A stretch of 64,000 nt of DNA from Methyloprofundus sp. (GTDB lineage: Bacteria; Pseudomonadota; Gammaproteobacteria; Methylococcales; Methylomonadaceae): contig JACUUF010000006.1 of the NCBI GenBank assembly GCA_014859465.1, forward strand, positions 1 through 64,000, given 5' to 3'. The notes below the pieces were generated by a model. That model was not told the origin of the DNA, did no database searches, and saw only the letters and a program-made list of their open reading frames with translations. Below, piece after piece: positions 51,333 to 60,909 of the stretch. Made by a program: the position numbers and the translations under genes. Each line of letters starts with the position of its first letter. Within the stretch, counting starts at the first letter, position 1.

Positions 51333-51905
51333 CTATTTTTCCTCGCCCGCCAAAAGCCGCTGAATATTGCTTTTATGACGCCAAATGAGGATAAGCGAAA
51401 TAAGTACAGCCACATAAACGAGTGGCTGCATACCCATAATAAAATAAACATAAATAGGTGCAAATATCGAAGCAACAAGGGCAGATAAGGAGGAAATTTT
51501 GAATAACTTATAAATCCCGTACCAAGTTACCGCGAGCGCAACCCCAAGCCCCCAATGAGCCCCCAAAAACACACCAAATGAAGTCGCAACACCTTTCCCT
51601 CCTTTGAAGCCAAAGAAAATAGGATACAAATGGCCAATAAAAGCAGCAAATACAACGACAGATAAAACTAGCGACTCGACATCGAGTGCTTGCGCCAGCA
51701 AAACAGGAAGCAAGCCTTTTAACATATCGCCTAATAAGGTAATTCCTGCGGCCTTTTTGCCACCGAGCCGCATCACATTGGTAGCGCCCGGATTTCCAGA
51801 GCCTTGGCCTCTAGGATCAGGCAAACCCATCACCCGACAAACAATAATCGCACTAGAAATGGATCCTAATAAATATGCAACAAGGACTAACAACCATTCA
51901 ACCAT
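51333..51905 (-). CDS. plsY: Glycerol-3-phosphate acyltransferase PlsY
   Basis: Membrane acyltransferase using acyl-phosphate to make lysophosphatidic acid. The 190-residue protein with about five helices has the three family motifs: LGSISSAIIV, GSGNPGATNVMR, and GHLYPIFFGFKGGKGVATSFGV. Convergent with tsaD (3-nt gap) and divergent from folB. Confidence 0.96.
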   Translation of the reverse strand: MVEWLLVLVAYLLGSISSAIIVCRVMGLPDPRGQGSGNPGATNVMRLGGKKAAGITLLGDMLKGLLPVLLAQALDVESLVLSVVVFAAFIGHLYPIFFGFKGGKGVATSFGVFLGAHWGLGVALAVTWYGIYKLFKISSLSALVASIFAPIYVYFIMGMQPLVYVAVLISLILIWRHKSNIQRLLAGEEK

Positions 51906-52010
51906 TTTTTTATCCTATTTTTTTAAAAATATAAGCGCATTACTTGTATGCCGGAGATATTTCCCTGATACTTACCTGAATTTGTAATTATTATAATAAC
52001 TGGAGTGTTA

Positions 52011-52364
52011 ATGGACATTATTTTTTTAGGCGGCTTAAAAATCGAGACAATTATCGGCATTTATGATTGGGAACGAAAAACCAAACAAACGGTTATCTTA
52101 GATATCGAAATGGCGCACGACATAAAAAAAGCAGCCGCAACCGATGACATAGAAGATACGCTAGATTACAAAGCCGTATCACAACAAGTGATTAAGTTTG
52201 TCGAACAAAGTGAATTTTTCCTAGTGGAAAAACTTGCCGAAGAAATTAACCGCCTAATCCGCGAAGAATTTAATGTGCCTTGGGTCAAGCTCACGCTCAA
52301 CAAAAAAGGCGCGATCAGTGGTGCAAGTGATGTTGGCATCATCATTGAGCGCGGAGTCAAATAA
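52011..52364 (+). CDS. folB: Dihydroneopterin aldolase
   Basis: 117-residue folate enzyme from ATG 52011, starting MDIIFLGGLKIETIIGIYDWER, matching E. coli FolB. A TGGAG ribosome site lies 7-11 nt upstream; the frame also allows GTG at 52005. It is followed after 2 nt by folK. Confidence 0.95.
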   Translation: MDIIFLGGLKIETIIGIYDWERKTKQTVILDIEMAHDIKKAAATDDIEDTLDYKAVSQQVIKFVEQSEFFLVEKLAEEINRLIREEFNVPWVKLTLNKKGAISGASDVGIIIERGVK

Positions 52365-52366
52365 AC

Positions 52367-52861
52367 ATGGCGCTTTGCTTTATCAGCATAGGCAGCAATA
52401 TCGACCGAGAGCATAATATTAACTCAGCTCTCGGTGTATTGGAGCAGCAATTCGGCCAAGTTCAACACTCAAGCATATACGAATCCACTGCTGTTGGCTT
52501 TGCTGGTGATGTGTTTTACAATCTAGTCAGCGCCTTCAATTGCACCTATAAAGCCAATGAAATTGCCTTAAAACTCAAGCAAATAGAAGCGGATCACGGG
52601 CGCATACGCAGTAAAGAAAAATTTTCAGCGCGTACCCTAGACTTAGATTTACTTTTATATGACCAACAAATCATTAACACTGAAAATCTAAAAATCCCAC
52701 ATCATGACATTTTAAATTACGCTTTCGTGCTCGAACCTTTAGCCGAAATCGCACCAAATCACCAGCACCCGATAAAAAAACTAAGTTACACGCAACTCTG
52801 GCAAGACTTTGATAAAAGCACCCATCAACAGCAACGCATAAAACACTTCCTAAGTAAATAA
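52367..52861 (+). CDS. folK: 6-hydroxymethyl-dihydropterin pyrophosphokinase
   Basis: 164-residue HPPK. It has FISIGSNIDREHNINSALGVL at the N-terminus and FSARTLDLDLLLYDQ, the signature segment, then PHHDILNYAFVLEPLAEIAP. Its last 12 nt overlap the 3' end of the convergent pteridine reductase gene. Confidence 0.95.
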   Translation: MALCFISIGSNIDREHNINSALGVLEQQFGQVQHSSIYESTAVGFAGDVFYNLVSAFNCTYKANEIALKLKQIEADHGRIRSKEKFSARTLDLDLLLYDQQIINTENLKIPHHDILNYAFVLEPLAEIAPNHQHPIKKLSYTQLWQDFDKSTHQQQRIKHFLSK

Positions 52862-53593
52862 GGTGCGCCCACCATCGACGCTGATTACCTGCCCGGTCAC
52901 ATAAGCTGCATTGCTCATTAAAAAAGCAATTGCCTGGGCAATATCTTCCGGAGAACCAACCCGCTGCAATGCAACTTTAGCCTCTATTTCCTGTTGCTGC
53001 TGCTCGTTCATCTCACCTTGCTCAGGCCATAAAATCGCGCCGGGCGCGACGGCATTAACTCTGATTTCTGGCGCTAACTCTTTAGCGAGAATTTTAGTTA
53101 AAGCTACCAAGCCTGCCTTAGCAATACTATAAACAGAAAAGCCAGGCAAACCCCTCTCGGCATGAATATCGACAATATTAACTACGCAGCCGTTTTTTTT
53201 CTTCAATACGGGAGTTAAGGCCTGCACCAAGAAAAAAGGGGCTTTTAAGTTACTCGCTAGCAGCTCATGCCACTGGCCTTCGCTTACCGAGCCAAATTCT
53301 GTCGCATAAAAAGCAGAAGCATTATTAATAAGCACATCAACCCCGCCCCAAGCATCGCGAGCCACATCAACCAAAACTTTCAAAGACTCAGAATCTGCCA
53401 AATCTGCTTGCAATAAACGCACAGAGCCCGCTCTTTGTGCATTCAACTCATCAGCTAAATCCTTAGCTTCCAGTGCGGATGAGCGGTAATGCAGCAAAAT
53501 ATTATGCCCTTGCGCATGCAAATAACGCACACACTGCGCGCCAACTCGCCTTGCTCCACCGGTTATCAATATATTTTTACTCACGTATACCAT
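52850..53593 (-). CDS. Pteridine reductase-type SDR (FolM-like)
   Basis: 247-residue short-chain dehydrogenase. The cofactor motif is TGGARRVGAQCVRYL; an arginine where classical SDRs have glycine is typical of pteridine reductases/FolM. NNAS and YSIAKAGLVALTK hold the catalytic Tyr and Lys. The C-terminus PEDIAQAIAFLMSNAAYVTGQVISVDGG is standard. Neighbouring folB/folK support a role reducing dihydrofolate or dihydromonapterin. Confidence 0.85.
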   Translation of the reverse strand: MVYVSKNILITGGARRVGAQCVRYLHAQGHNILLHYRSSALEAKDLADELNAQRAGSVRLLQADLADSESLKVLVDVARDAWGGVDVLINNASAFYATEFGSVSEGQWHELLASNLKAPFFLVQALTPVLKKKNGCVVNIVDIHAERGLPGFSVYSIAKAGLVALTKILAKELAPEIRVNAVAPGAILWPEQGEMNEQQQQEIEAKVALQRVGSPEDIAQAIAFLMSNAAYVTGQVISVDGGRTLFT

Positions 53594-53628
53594 TCCTATT
53601 CAAAAAAGATTGAGTGAAGACATACCGC

Positions 53629-54277
53629 TTAATCAAATAAATCCATCTGCTGATAAGATAAGCTCTGCCTTTCTAATGATGACAAAGTAACACCCAATAA
53701 GCGTACTTTAGTTTGCCCTATGCTCTCATTTCCCAATAGTTGCTGAAACACGGGGAGCAATAACATCTGTTTTTTTATCGGCTTATTCAAGGTTAAGCTA
53801 CGCGTAATTTGCCGGAAATCATGGTATTTAACTTTTACTGTCAGAGTATAGGCAAACAAAGCCTTAGCCAGAACTTTTTCTAAGGCCTTATGCAGCAATT
53901 CCGTTAACTGTTGATATATTTCAGCACTATCTTCAAGATCTTGTGGGTAAGTCACTTCAACACCTAAAGCAACTCAACTTGAGATGTATATCGATAAAAA
54001 ATACCCCGTATCTGCTACGAAGCTTTTTTGTATTGCGCAAAACACGGTTTAACAAAAATAGCATGGAGACAAAGTCGAAAAGCTCAAGAACAAGACATAG
54101 CTGCATGAAGGCGGTATTCTCTGGCTTCATAGCTACAGGTAGCAACAACACCTCGACCATCAAGCAAACCACCGACGATAATCGGTTTATTATGATAGCT
54201 TGGATTATCTCTTTGCTCTACCGCTGCAAAAAAGCATCCATATCAATGTGAATGATTTTACGCAGCGATATCGACAT
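53629..54277 (-). pseudogene. dinB: DNA polymerase IV (dinB) pseudogene
   Basis: Remnant of translesion polymerase IV. From the ATG at 54277 it reads [16 protein letters not shown], then needs one more T in a run of T to continue as [16 protein letters not shown] and [14 protein letters not shown] further frame change is needed near AAM, then FRLCLHAIFVKPCFAQYKKAS is followed by a TAG where Gln is expected. The middle (end of palm, and thumb) is missing; sequence resumes with the little-finger domain VTYPQDLEDSAEIYQQL, open from 53955 to the stop at 53629. Shift, stop and deletion together show decay. A short plus-strand frame over it is a shadow. Confidence 0.9.
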
Positions 54278-54284
54278 AGCTTTA

Positions 54285-54596
54285 TCACTTAAGAACTAAA
54301 TCCTTCTGATCACTAATGTCTTCTGTGACCCCCCAATCGGAAAAAGGAAAAGGGATTTGCTCGGTATTAAAAGTAAGAAACAATAAAATATGATACGTGT
54401 AAGCCGCTAATTTCTGAGCAAAAGTTAAGATATTCTGATTGGGACTGCCTGTTAATAAGGCGGTGGCAATTTGTAATAACACCACCACCCATAGTAAAGT
54501 ACGCACCACGCCAATAATAATGGCAAAAATCAGAATAAATGCAATACGCTTCCAAGTACCTACTTGCTTGAGATTATTATTTAATTTCTCATCCAT
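54285..54596 (-). CDS. DUF4389 family membrane protein
   Basis: 103-residue protein from ATG 54596. It has two hydrophobic helices (about residues 17-45 and 60-80) and the C-terminal block EQIPFPFSDW typical of DUF4389. Function unknown. It overlaps none of its neighbours and follows the DUF2333 gene by 6 nt, so they are likely co-transcribed. Confidence 0.82.
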   Translation of the reverse strand: MDEKLNNNLKQVGTWKRIAFILIFAIIIGVVRTLLWVVVLLQIATALLTGSPNQNILTFAQKLAAYTYHILLFLTFNTEQIPFPFSDWGVTEDISDQKDLVLK

Positions 54597-54602
54597 TAGC
54601 AA

Positions 54603-55598
54603 TTAACCCCGGTTCATTACATCACGCAAATCAAGCGCCGCAGCATTTGCGCGCGACACATAACTCGCCATTGCCAAAGAATAGTTGGCAAAAATACCAT
54701 AGCCATTACCGTTAAGAATAACGGGACTGGTGATCGGAGCGAGCGCATTCTCCATTTCGTGAATCATATTATTCACGGTCTCCATTGCTCGCTTATCTTC
54801 TAAAATCGCCCTAAAATCATGTTTAATTGCCTTTAAAATATGCAATAACGCCCAACAAGAACCCCGCGCTTGCCAAAACACATTATCCAACATCAGCCAG
54901 CTTGTCTGTGAAATAGCTGCTGATTTTTCTAATTTAATATCATAAGCCTCATAACGATCGGTACTCGCACTTAATTGCGTTGAAACTCCGCCTAAACGCT
55001 TAATAACAATTTCAATATACTGCCATAAATTATCTGCGCGAGGATAGAAATGTCCTGGATTTTTATGGTTAACATCGGCTAACCGCACCATATATTTATG
55101 CAGAGAATCAATCCCTTTCTGATATTCAGACTCAGAAGAAGGCAAGGCCCAAGAATTATGCTCATAATAGAAGTAAGGCTCAGCATTAGCCAAATCTGGA
55201 TCTTCCGCTGATTGTGATTGTGAGCGCGCCAAATGATTTCTCAATGCTGACGTTGCATCGCGCAACATAATCAAAGCCCCATACTCCCAACTGGTAATAT
55301 TATCCAAATAAAGACCAGGTACACCGACATCATTAGTAATATAACCACCCGGCTTATACAGTAAAGTTTCAGCAATATGCGCCAAAGTATTGGCATACAC
55401 ATAACCTACCGGCAAATCATCAATATGATCATACTGTTGACGAAGTTTTGCTTCTTCCACCACATCAAAAGAATCAGGCTCAATACTCCAATAACCACCC
55501 AACGCAATCATCACTACAACGGCACTTGCACCAATGATACCTAGAAACCACGCAAATCCTTTTGATTCTGCTTCATGCGAAAAATCGCTTGCTGACAT
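54603..55598 (-). CDS. DUF2333 family protein
   Basis: 331-residue protein with an N-terminal membrane anchor (residues 15-38) and a long helical periplasmic or cytoplasmic domain. Family-like blocks include GGYITNDVGVPGLYLDNITSWEYGALIMLRDATSALRNH and ARGSCWALLHILKAIKHDF. The function is unknown; the pairing with DUF4389 is common in gammaproteobacteria. No metal or catalytic motif seen. Confidence 0.85.
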   Translation of the reverse strand: MSASDFSHEAESKGFAWFLGIIGASAVVVMIALGGYWSIEPDSFDVVEEAKLRQQYDHIDDLPVGYVYANTLAHIAETLLYKPGGYITNDVGVPGLYLDNITSWEYGALIMLRDATSALRNHLARSQSQSAEDPDLANAEPYFYYEHNSWALPSSESEYQKGIDSLHKYMVRLADVNHKNPGHFYPRADNLWQYIEIVIKRLGGVSTQLSASTDRYEAYDIKLEKSAAISQTSWLMLDNVFWQARGSCWALLHILKAIKHDFRAILEDKRAMETVNNMIHEMENALAPITSPVILNGNGYGIFANYSLAMASYVSRANAAALDLRDVMNRG

Positions 55599-55732
55599 CG
55601 TATAACCCTATTTCAATTAAATAACTATACACTTCCAAAGCCACACTAATGCGTTTTTTTGAAGTACGATCTATTACATTCTCGCTAATAAATTTTATTT
55701 ATAGTAACATTTTTTACTGATAAAGCGGATCA

Positions 55733-56638
55733 TTAGCTGGTTTTTTTTGCCCGAGGATGCGCTTGATCGTAAACTTCGGCTAAATGCTGAAAATCTAAAT
55801 GCGTATAAATCTGCGTAGTACTAATATTTTCATGGCCTAGCAACTCTTGAACCGCTCTTAAATCCTGACTAGCTTCTAATAAATGACTAGCAAAAGAATG
55901 ACGCAACATATGTGGATGCACTGCCTCAGTCACTCCTTTTTTGATGCACCATTGTTTTAAGCGCAGCTGAATACTACGACACCCTAGACGCTTACCCTTG
56001 GCACCGGTAAACACGGCATTATCTTGCATAGCTATTGCTGGTGGTCGGACTTTCAGCCATGCTTGCAATGCACTAATAGCTTTAGCACCTACAGGCAAAA
56101 GTCGAGACTTCCCTCCCTTACCTTTGACGATTTTTAATTGCTTATCATACAAATCTACATCCTCTAAATTGAGCTCATGCAATTCACTCAAACGCAATCC
56201 AGAAGAATAAAATAATTCAAACATCGCGACATCGCGCACTTCTAAAATAGAATTTGCATCAGCATCCAATAAAGCGCTCACTTGGTCAACATCTAATGTT
56301 TTAGGTAATTTCCGCGCCTGTTTCGGTGCCTTTACATGTAACGCTGGATTAACATCAACCTGTCCGGTCTTCATTAAAAACAAATAAAAACTTCTACTCG
56401 CGGAAAGCTCTCGCTGCAAGCTGGTACTGCTTAAACCTAATCGATGCCGTTCTGCGACATGCTTAAGCACATCCGTCGAACTTAAATCAGCCCAACAATC
56501 GATATTATGCTGCCCACAATAAGCCACTAAACGCCGCAAATCCCTTTGATAACTTTTCACCGTATGCTCAGAAGCGCGTTTTTCAATCTTTAACTGCTGT
56601 AAAAAATCCGATACCTGCTGCTGAGCAAGGGCTTGCAT
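55733..56638 (-). CDS. xerC: Site-specific tyrosine recombinase XerC
   Basis: Resolves chromosome dimers at dif with XerD. The 301-residue protein has a SAM-like N-terminal DNA-binding domain and the catalytic set: Arg in GLRLSELHEL, Lys in VKGKGGKSRLLP, HPHMLRHSFASHLL (His, Arg), LGHENISTTQIYTHLD (His and nucleophile Tyr). Located 2 nt after the DUF484 gene, the usual gammaproteobacterial order. Confidence 0.95.
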   Translation of the reverse strand: MQALAQQQVSDFLQQLKIEKRASEHTVKSYQRDLRRLVAYCGQHNIDCWADLSSTDVLKHVAERHRLGLSSTSLQRELSASRSFYLFLMKTGQVDVNPALHVKAPKQARKLPKTLDVDQVSALLDADANSILEVRDVAMFELFYSSGLRLSELHELNLEDVDLYDKQLKIVKGKGGKSRLLPVGAKAISALQAWLKVRPPAIAMQDNAVFTGAKGKRLGCRSIQLRLKQWCIKKGVTEAVHPHMLRHSFASHLLEASQDLRAVQELLGHENISTTQIYTHLDFQHLAEVYDQAHPRAKKTS

Positions 56639-56640
56639 AA

Positions 56641-57315
56641 TTAAGCCGCCTTTAATAATGAAGCAAAACGTGTTCCGATAATTTCACTCATTTGGGTTAA
56701 AAACAAATGCCCCATACTGTAATGAAAACGACTGTCGTCTCGACTACCAATAGCCAGCAAGCCCTCTATCTCGGTAAATGACATAGGAATAATTGCGCAA
56801 GATTGAACCTCTAAAGCATTCTCACCAAAGAGAAATTGAGCTTGTGCTAAAGTCGGCTTACCACAACTTGCTTGATTACTACCTAGCTCTTTAACAAAAT
56901 GCGTTAGTTCTGGACAATCTGGCGCAACAAACAAATCAGCCAAGACAGAATTATGCTCTTGTGCAGAAATAATTTTTACCGAGAAAAAATCAGTTAAAAA
57001 ACACTCGGCCAAAACTACATTGAGATTTTCGATAGCGGCATCCAAAGTATCCACTTCAATAACAGCCAGCGTTAACTCATGCATCTGATTAGCAGAATGA
57101 TCATTATCACGCGCGATTTCAATCAAGCTATTTAGCTGTACCTCCATATCATGATGCCGCTGCCGAAATAACTCTAACTGTTTAGAAATTAATGACACCG
57201 CATTACCACTCGGATGGGGCACAGTAATATGCTCCAGCAACTCTAAATGCTCAGCAAAAAACTCTGGGTGCTGTTTTAAATAACTCGCGACTGCGTTTGA
57301 ATCAATTTCACTCAT
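56641..57315 (-). CDS. DUF484 family (GAF-like) protein
   Basis: 224-residue protein: YLKQHPEFFAEHLELLEHITVPHPSGNAVSLISKQLELFRQR is the DUF484 signature, followed by a GAF-like domain. It always lies between dapF and xerC in this group; its role is unknown. It overlaps dapF by 4 nt and precedes xerC by 2 nt. Confidence 0.92.
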   Translation of the reverse strand: MSEIDSNAVASYLKQHPEFFAEHLELLEHITVPHPSGNAVSLISKQLELFRQRHHDMEVQLNSLIEIARDNDHSANQMHELTLAVIEVDTLDAAIENLNVVLAECFLTDFFSVKIISAQEHNSVLADLFVAPDCPELTHFVKELGSNQASCGKPTLAQAQFLFGENALEVQSCAIIPMSFTEIEGLLAIGSRDDSRFHYSMGHLFLTQMSEIIGTRFASLLKAA

Positions 57316-58145
57316 ACTTCTATCCGTCCCTCAAAGACACTTACCGCTGGTCCGGTCATATAAACAGGCTTGTCTCGACCTTCCCAATGAATTTTAAGCT
57401 GACCGCCGGGTAACTCGACAACCACATCCTGATCCAATAATTTCTGCTCAATACCAATCACTACAGCGGCGCACGCGCCACTACCACAAGCTAAAGTTTC
57501 CGCAGCACCACGTTCATAAACACGCAATTTTATATTATGCCGATCAATCACCTGCATAAATCCAATATTCGCTCGTTCAGGAAAAAATGGATGACTTTCC
57601 AGCGCTTCACCGACCTCTTTAACTTGGGCAAGCTGCACATCATTCACCTTTAATACAGCATGTGGATTACCCATAGAAACCGCGCCAAAAGCCTTGTCTA
57701 CACCATTCACATCGACCGTATAAAACCTTTCTTCTTGTTCGGTACGTAAGGGAATAATCGCTGGATTATGCCGAGGAATCCCCATATTAACGGTAATCAA
57801 GCCATCATCATCAAAACTTAAGAGTAACTGTCCGCCATGCGTATCAACCAGAATATTATCTTTATAAGACAACTTTTTATCTCTGACAAAGCGCGCAAAA
57901 CAACGTGCGCCATTACCACATTGCGCCACTTCACTGCCATCGGCATTAAAAATGCGATAGCGAAAATCCGCATCGGAATGTTTTGCCGCCAACTCGACCA
58001 ATAGCAGCTGATCACAACCAACACCAAAATGCCGTGCCGCAATAAATTGAATCTGCTCGGGCGTTAAAGAAATGTCCTGACGAATCGCATCGATAACAAC
58101 AAAGTCATTGCCCAGTCCATGCATTTTTGTAAATTCAACAATCAT
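57312..58145 (-). CDS. dapF: Diaminopimelate epimerase
   Basis: Converts LL-DAP to meso-DAP for lysine and peptidoglycan. The 277-residue product starts MIVEFTKMHGLGNDFVVID. The two catalytic cysteines are in CGNGARCFARF and CGSGACAAVV. An upstream in-frame start at 58187 would overlap lysA and is not homologous. Acts just before lysA in the pathway. Confidence 0.96.
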   Translation of the reverse strand: MIVEFTKMHGLGNDFVVIDAIRQDISLTPEQIQFIAARHFGVGCDQLLLVELAAKHSDADFRYRIFNADGSEVAQCGNGARCFARFVRDKKLSYKDNILVDTHGGQLLLSFDDDGLITVNMGIPRHNPAIIPLRTEQEERFYTVDVNGVDKAFGAVSMGNPHAVLKVNDVQLAQVKEVGEALESHPFFPERANIGFMQVIDRHNIKLRVYERGAAETLACGSGACAAVVIGIEQKLLDQDVVVELPGGQLKIHWEGRDKPVYMTGPAVSVFEGRIEV

Positions 58146-58159
58146 AGTAAGCCGCTGCT

Positions 58160-59407
58160 TTAAGGTAGTAAATACTCGCCTAGCCATAGCTGAGCAATCG
58201 TTTCCCGTTCTCGTATAAGGTAGGTCTCATGTTTATCGACCATTACTTCGGCCACTTTAGGGCGAGAATTATAGTTAGAACTCATGGTAAAGCCATAAGC
58301 ACCAGAAGAACGAATCGCTAATAAATCCCCTTGCGCTAAAGCTAATGTGCGATTTTTACCCAAGAAATCACCGGTTTCACAGACGGGACCAACAATATCC
58401 CATTCTTTTTCTGCTGCCACACTCCCTAATTGCACCGGAATAATTGCCTGCCATGAACTATACAAAGAAGGTCGCACCAAATCATTCATCGCGGCATCAA
58501 CAATGGCAAAATTCTTATGCTCGGTAGGTTTTAAATATTCAACTTTCGTGACCAGAATGCCAGCATTACCTGCAATTGCGCGCCCTGGTTCCAGTAAAAT
58601 TTCCAAATCATTGTCACCCAAGCGTTGCAAAATAGCAGTTACATATTCAGCTGGCTCTGGCGGTGTTTCTTGCTTATAACAAATACCTAAACCGCCGCCT
58701 AAATCTAAATGATGCAAAACAATACCTTCAGATTTTAAAGTCTCAACTATTTTTAAGACACGCTCTAAAGCATCTAAAAACGGTCGTGTCTCAGTTAATT
58801 GTGAGCCTATATGACAATCAATACCGACAATCTGAATATTTTCCATGCTCGCTGCACGGCGATATTCTTCAATAGCAGAACCGATATCGACACCAAATTT
58901 ATTTTCTTTTAAGCCGGTAGAAATATACGGGTGCGTTTTTGCATCAACATCAGGGTTGACACGAAATGAAACCGGCGCTTTAACCCCTAACTCGCCCGCA
59001 AGCCGGTTAATTCGATCCAACTCACCTTTAACTTCGATATTAAAACAACGAACACCCACTTCTAAAGCGCGTTTAATTTCATCTTCCCGCTTACCCACAC
59101 CAGAAAAAACAATCTTCTTTGGATCGCCTTTGGCCGCCAAAACACGCTCTAACTCGCCCAAAGAAACAATATCAAAACCCGAACCTAAACGCGCCAAAGT
59201 ATTCAATATCGCCAGATTAGAATTGGCTTTCACCGCATAACAAATCAAATGCGCCTGCTCACCAAAAGCACGATCAAAAGCATGCCAATGACGCTCAAGC
59301 GTTGCTTTGGAATAGATATAACAAGGCGAGCCATATTGCTCAACAATTTGACTAATTGCGACATCTTCAGCAAACAAAGCATTATCATGATAATTAAAGT
59401 AATCCAT
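58160..59407 (-). CDS. lysA: Diaminopimelate decarboxylase
   Basis: PLP enzyme making lysine from meso-DAP. The 415-residue protein has CYAVKANSNLAIL with the PLP-binding Lys, HIGSQLTETRPF, DLGGGLGICYKQE, EPGRAIAGNAG, and CETGDFLGKNR. Its ATG overlaps the stop of lptM (TAATG). Confidence 0.97.
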   Translation of the reverse strand: MDYFNYHDNALFAEDVAISQIVEQYGSPCYIYSKATLERHWHAFDRAFGEQAHLICYAVKANSNLAILNTLARLGSGFDIVSLGELERVLAAKGDPKKIVFSGVGKREDEIKRALEVGVRCFNIEVKGELDRINRLAGELGVKAPVSFRVNPDVDAKTHPYISTGLKENKFGVDIGSAIEEYRRAASMENIQIVGIDCHIGSQLTETRPFLDALERVLKIVETLKSEGIVLHHLDLGGGLGICYKQETPPEPAEYVTAILQRLGDNDLEILLEPGRAIAGNAGILVTKVEYLKPTEHKNFAIVDAAMNDLVRPSLYSSWQAIIPVQLGSVAAEKEWDIVGPVCETGDFLGKNRTLALAQGDLLAIRSSGAYGFTMSSNYNSRPKVAEVMVDKHETYLIRERETIAQLWLGEYLLP

Positions 59408-59526
59408 TACGACACATCTCCCGTTTCAGTTTTAGTGTCTTCTATCGGCATAAATAAAGGGCCCTGTTGGCCGCAGGCAACCAGCAAGCTAAACAGCAAA
59501 GCCGTTAATAATCGAGGAAATATCAT
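59407..59526 (-). CDS. lptM: Small lipoprotein LptM (YifL-like)
   Basis: 39-residue lipoprotein read directly: ATG at 59526, TAA at 59407-59409. A hydrophobic signal ends in the lipobox LLVAC, and the mature protein begins CGQQGPLFMP, matching the LptM/YifL pattern C-G-x-x-G-P-L. In E. coli it lies upstream of dapF and helps the LptD outer-membrane LPS translocon mature. Here lysA comes between. Its stop shares a base with the lysA start. Confidence 0.85.
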   Translation of the reverse strand: MIFPRLLTALLFSLLVACGQQGPLFMPIEDTKTETGDVS

Positions 59527-59532
59527 AGGTTA

Positions 59533-60909
59533 TTAAGCATAAATAAGTGACGGCAGCCAAGTTGCCAATTCAGGAAAATAAGCCAACACCCCAAGCAAGA
59601 ACAACTGGATAAGAATAAATGGGAAGACCCCTTTATAAATTTGTCCGGTTGTTACTTCAACAGGTGCTACGCCGCGTAAATAAAATAAAGCAAAACCAAA
59701 AGGTGGTGTTAAAAAGGAGGTTTGTAAGTTTAAAGCAATCATAATACCCAGCCAGATAGGTTCTAAGCCCATAGCTAATAAAACAGGACCGACGATAGGC
59801 ACAATAACAAAGGTAATTTCAATAAAATCGAGCACAAAACCCAATAAAAACATCACCAGCATAACAACAAACAAAGCACCAAATTTTCCGCCCGGCAAAT
59901 CAGATAGCAATTCGACAATGATTTCATCGCCTTCAAAACCTCGAAATACCAAAGAAAATAAAGCAGCGCCGATAAGAATCATAAATACCATGCTAGTAAT
60001 TCGCGTGGTATTGCGCGTGACATCTTGTAATATGACCTTGTTTAACTGGCCGCTGATAAAGGCTAAAAACATTGCCCCTACGGCACCCACAGAAGCTGCC
60101 TCAGTCGGCGTTGCCAAGCCGCCAATAATTGAACCCAGTACCGCCAAAATAAGTATCAGTGGCGGCAAAAGGCTTTTTAATACACGAAAATAAAAGCCCT
60201 GCTCATGGTTGCGAGTTTGTTCCGGCTTAGGCAAAGCCTCCGGCCTTAACCACGCCGTCACGGCAATATAAATCAAATACATGACCACTAACAATAAGCC
60301 CGGAACTAATGCCCCAGCAAATAAATCCCCCACCGAAATGGTTTTCGGTGCAAATACGCCCATGTCTAATTGCGCCTGCTGATAAGCAGTAGAAATGACA
60401 TCTCCGAGCAAAACCAAAACAATCGAAGGCGGAATAATCTGGCCTAGCGTTCCCGATGCGCAAATAATGCCACAAGAAATAGACGCATCATAGCCACGTT
60501 TTAGCATCGTCGGCAAAGACAATAAGCCCATAGTCACAACCGTTGCGCCAACAATGCCGGTACTAGCAGCCATCAGCATACCCACAATCGTCACCGCCAA
60601 ACCTAAACCACCATGCAAAGAGCCGAATAATTCCGACATCGCTTCAAGCAAAGCTTCGGCAATTTTAGCGCGTTCTAGCACCACTCCCATAAAGACAAAT
60701 AAGGGGACAGCAATCAACGTTTCGTTATTCATAATGCCAAATAAACGATTCGGTAAGGCTGCCAAAAAATCTGCATCAAAGGTATCCATTTGCAAGCCCA
60801 GTAACGCAAACAATAAAGCCGTACCACTCAATACAAAGGCAACAGGATAACCGGATAATAAAACGACAAACACAGCAAGGAACATCCATAAAGCCATATA
60901 ACTATCCAT
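59533..60909 (-). CDS. TRAP transporter large permease (DctM family)
   Basis: 458-residue membrane protein with about twelve helices from ATG 60909, whose first 8 nt overlap the DctQ stop. It reads LSGYPVAFVLSG, NNETLIAVPLFVFMG, GATVVTMGLLSLPTMLKRGYD, CASGTLGQIIPPSIVLVLLGD and GLATPTEAASVGAVGA, all typical of DctM. The type resembles mannitol/chloroaromatic-like TRAP systems. The substrate is unknown. It ends 6 nt before lptM. Confidence 0.93.
   Translation of the reverse strand: MDSYMALWMFLAVFVVLLSGYPVAFVLSGTALLFALLGLQMDTFDADFLAALPNRLFGIMNNETLIAVPLFVFMGVVLERAKIAEALLEAMSELFGSLHGGLGLAVTIVGMLMAASTGIVGATVVTMGLLSLPTMLKRGYDASISCGIICASGTLGQIIPPSIVLVLLGDVISTAYQQAQLDMGVFAPKTISVGDLFAGALVPGLLLVVMYLIYIAVTAWLRPEALPKPEQTRNHEQGFYFRVLKSLLPPLILILAVLGSIIGGLATPTEAASVGAVGAMFLAFISGQLNKVILQDVTRNTTRITSMVFMILIGAALFSLVFRGFEGDEIIVELLSDLPGGKFGALFVVMLVMFLLGFVLDFIEITFVIVPIVGPVLLAMGLEPIWLGIMIALNLQTSFLTPPFGFALFYLRGVAPVEVTTGQIYKGVFPFILIQLFLLGVLAYFPELATWLPSLIYA

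Noticed and set aside
53943-54251. 102-codon plus-strand frame
   Set aside because: It is the complement of the decayed dinB sequence, which shows clear polymerase IV homology on the minus strand.
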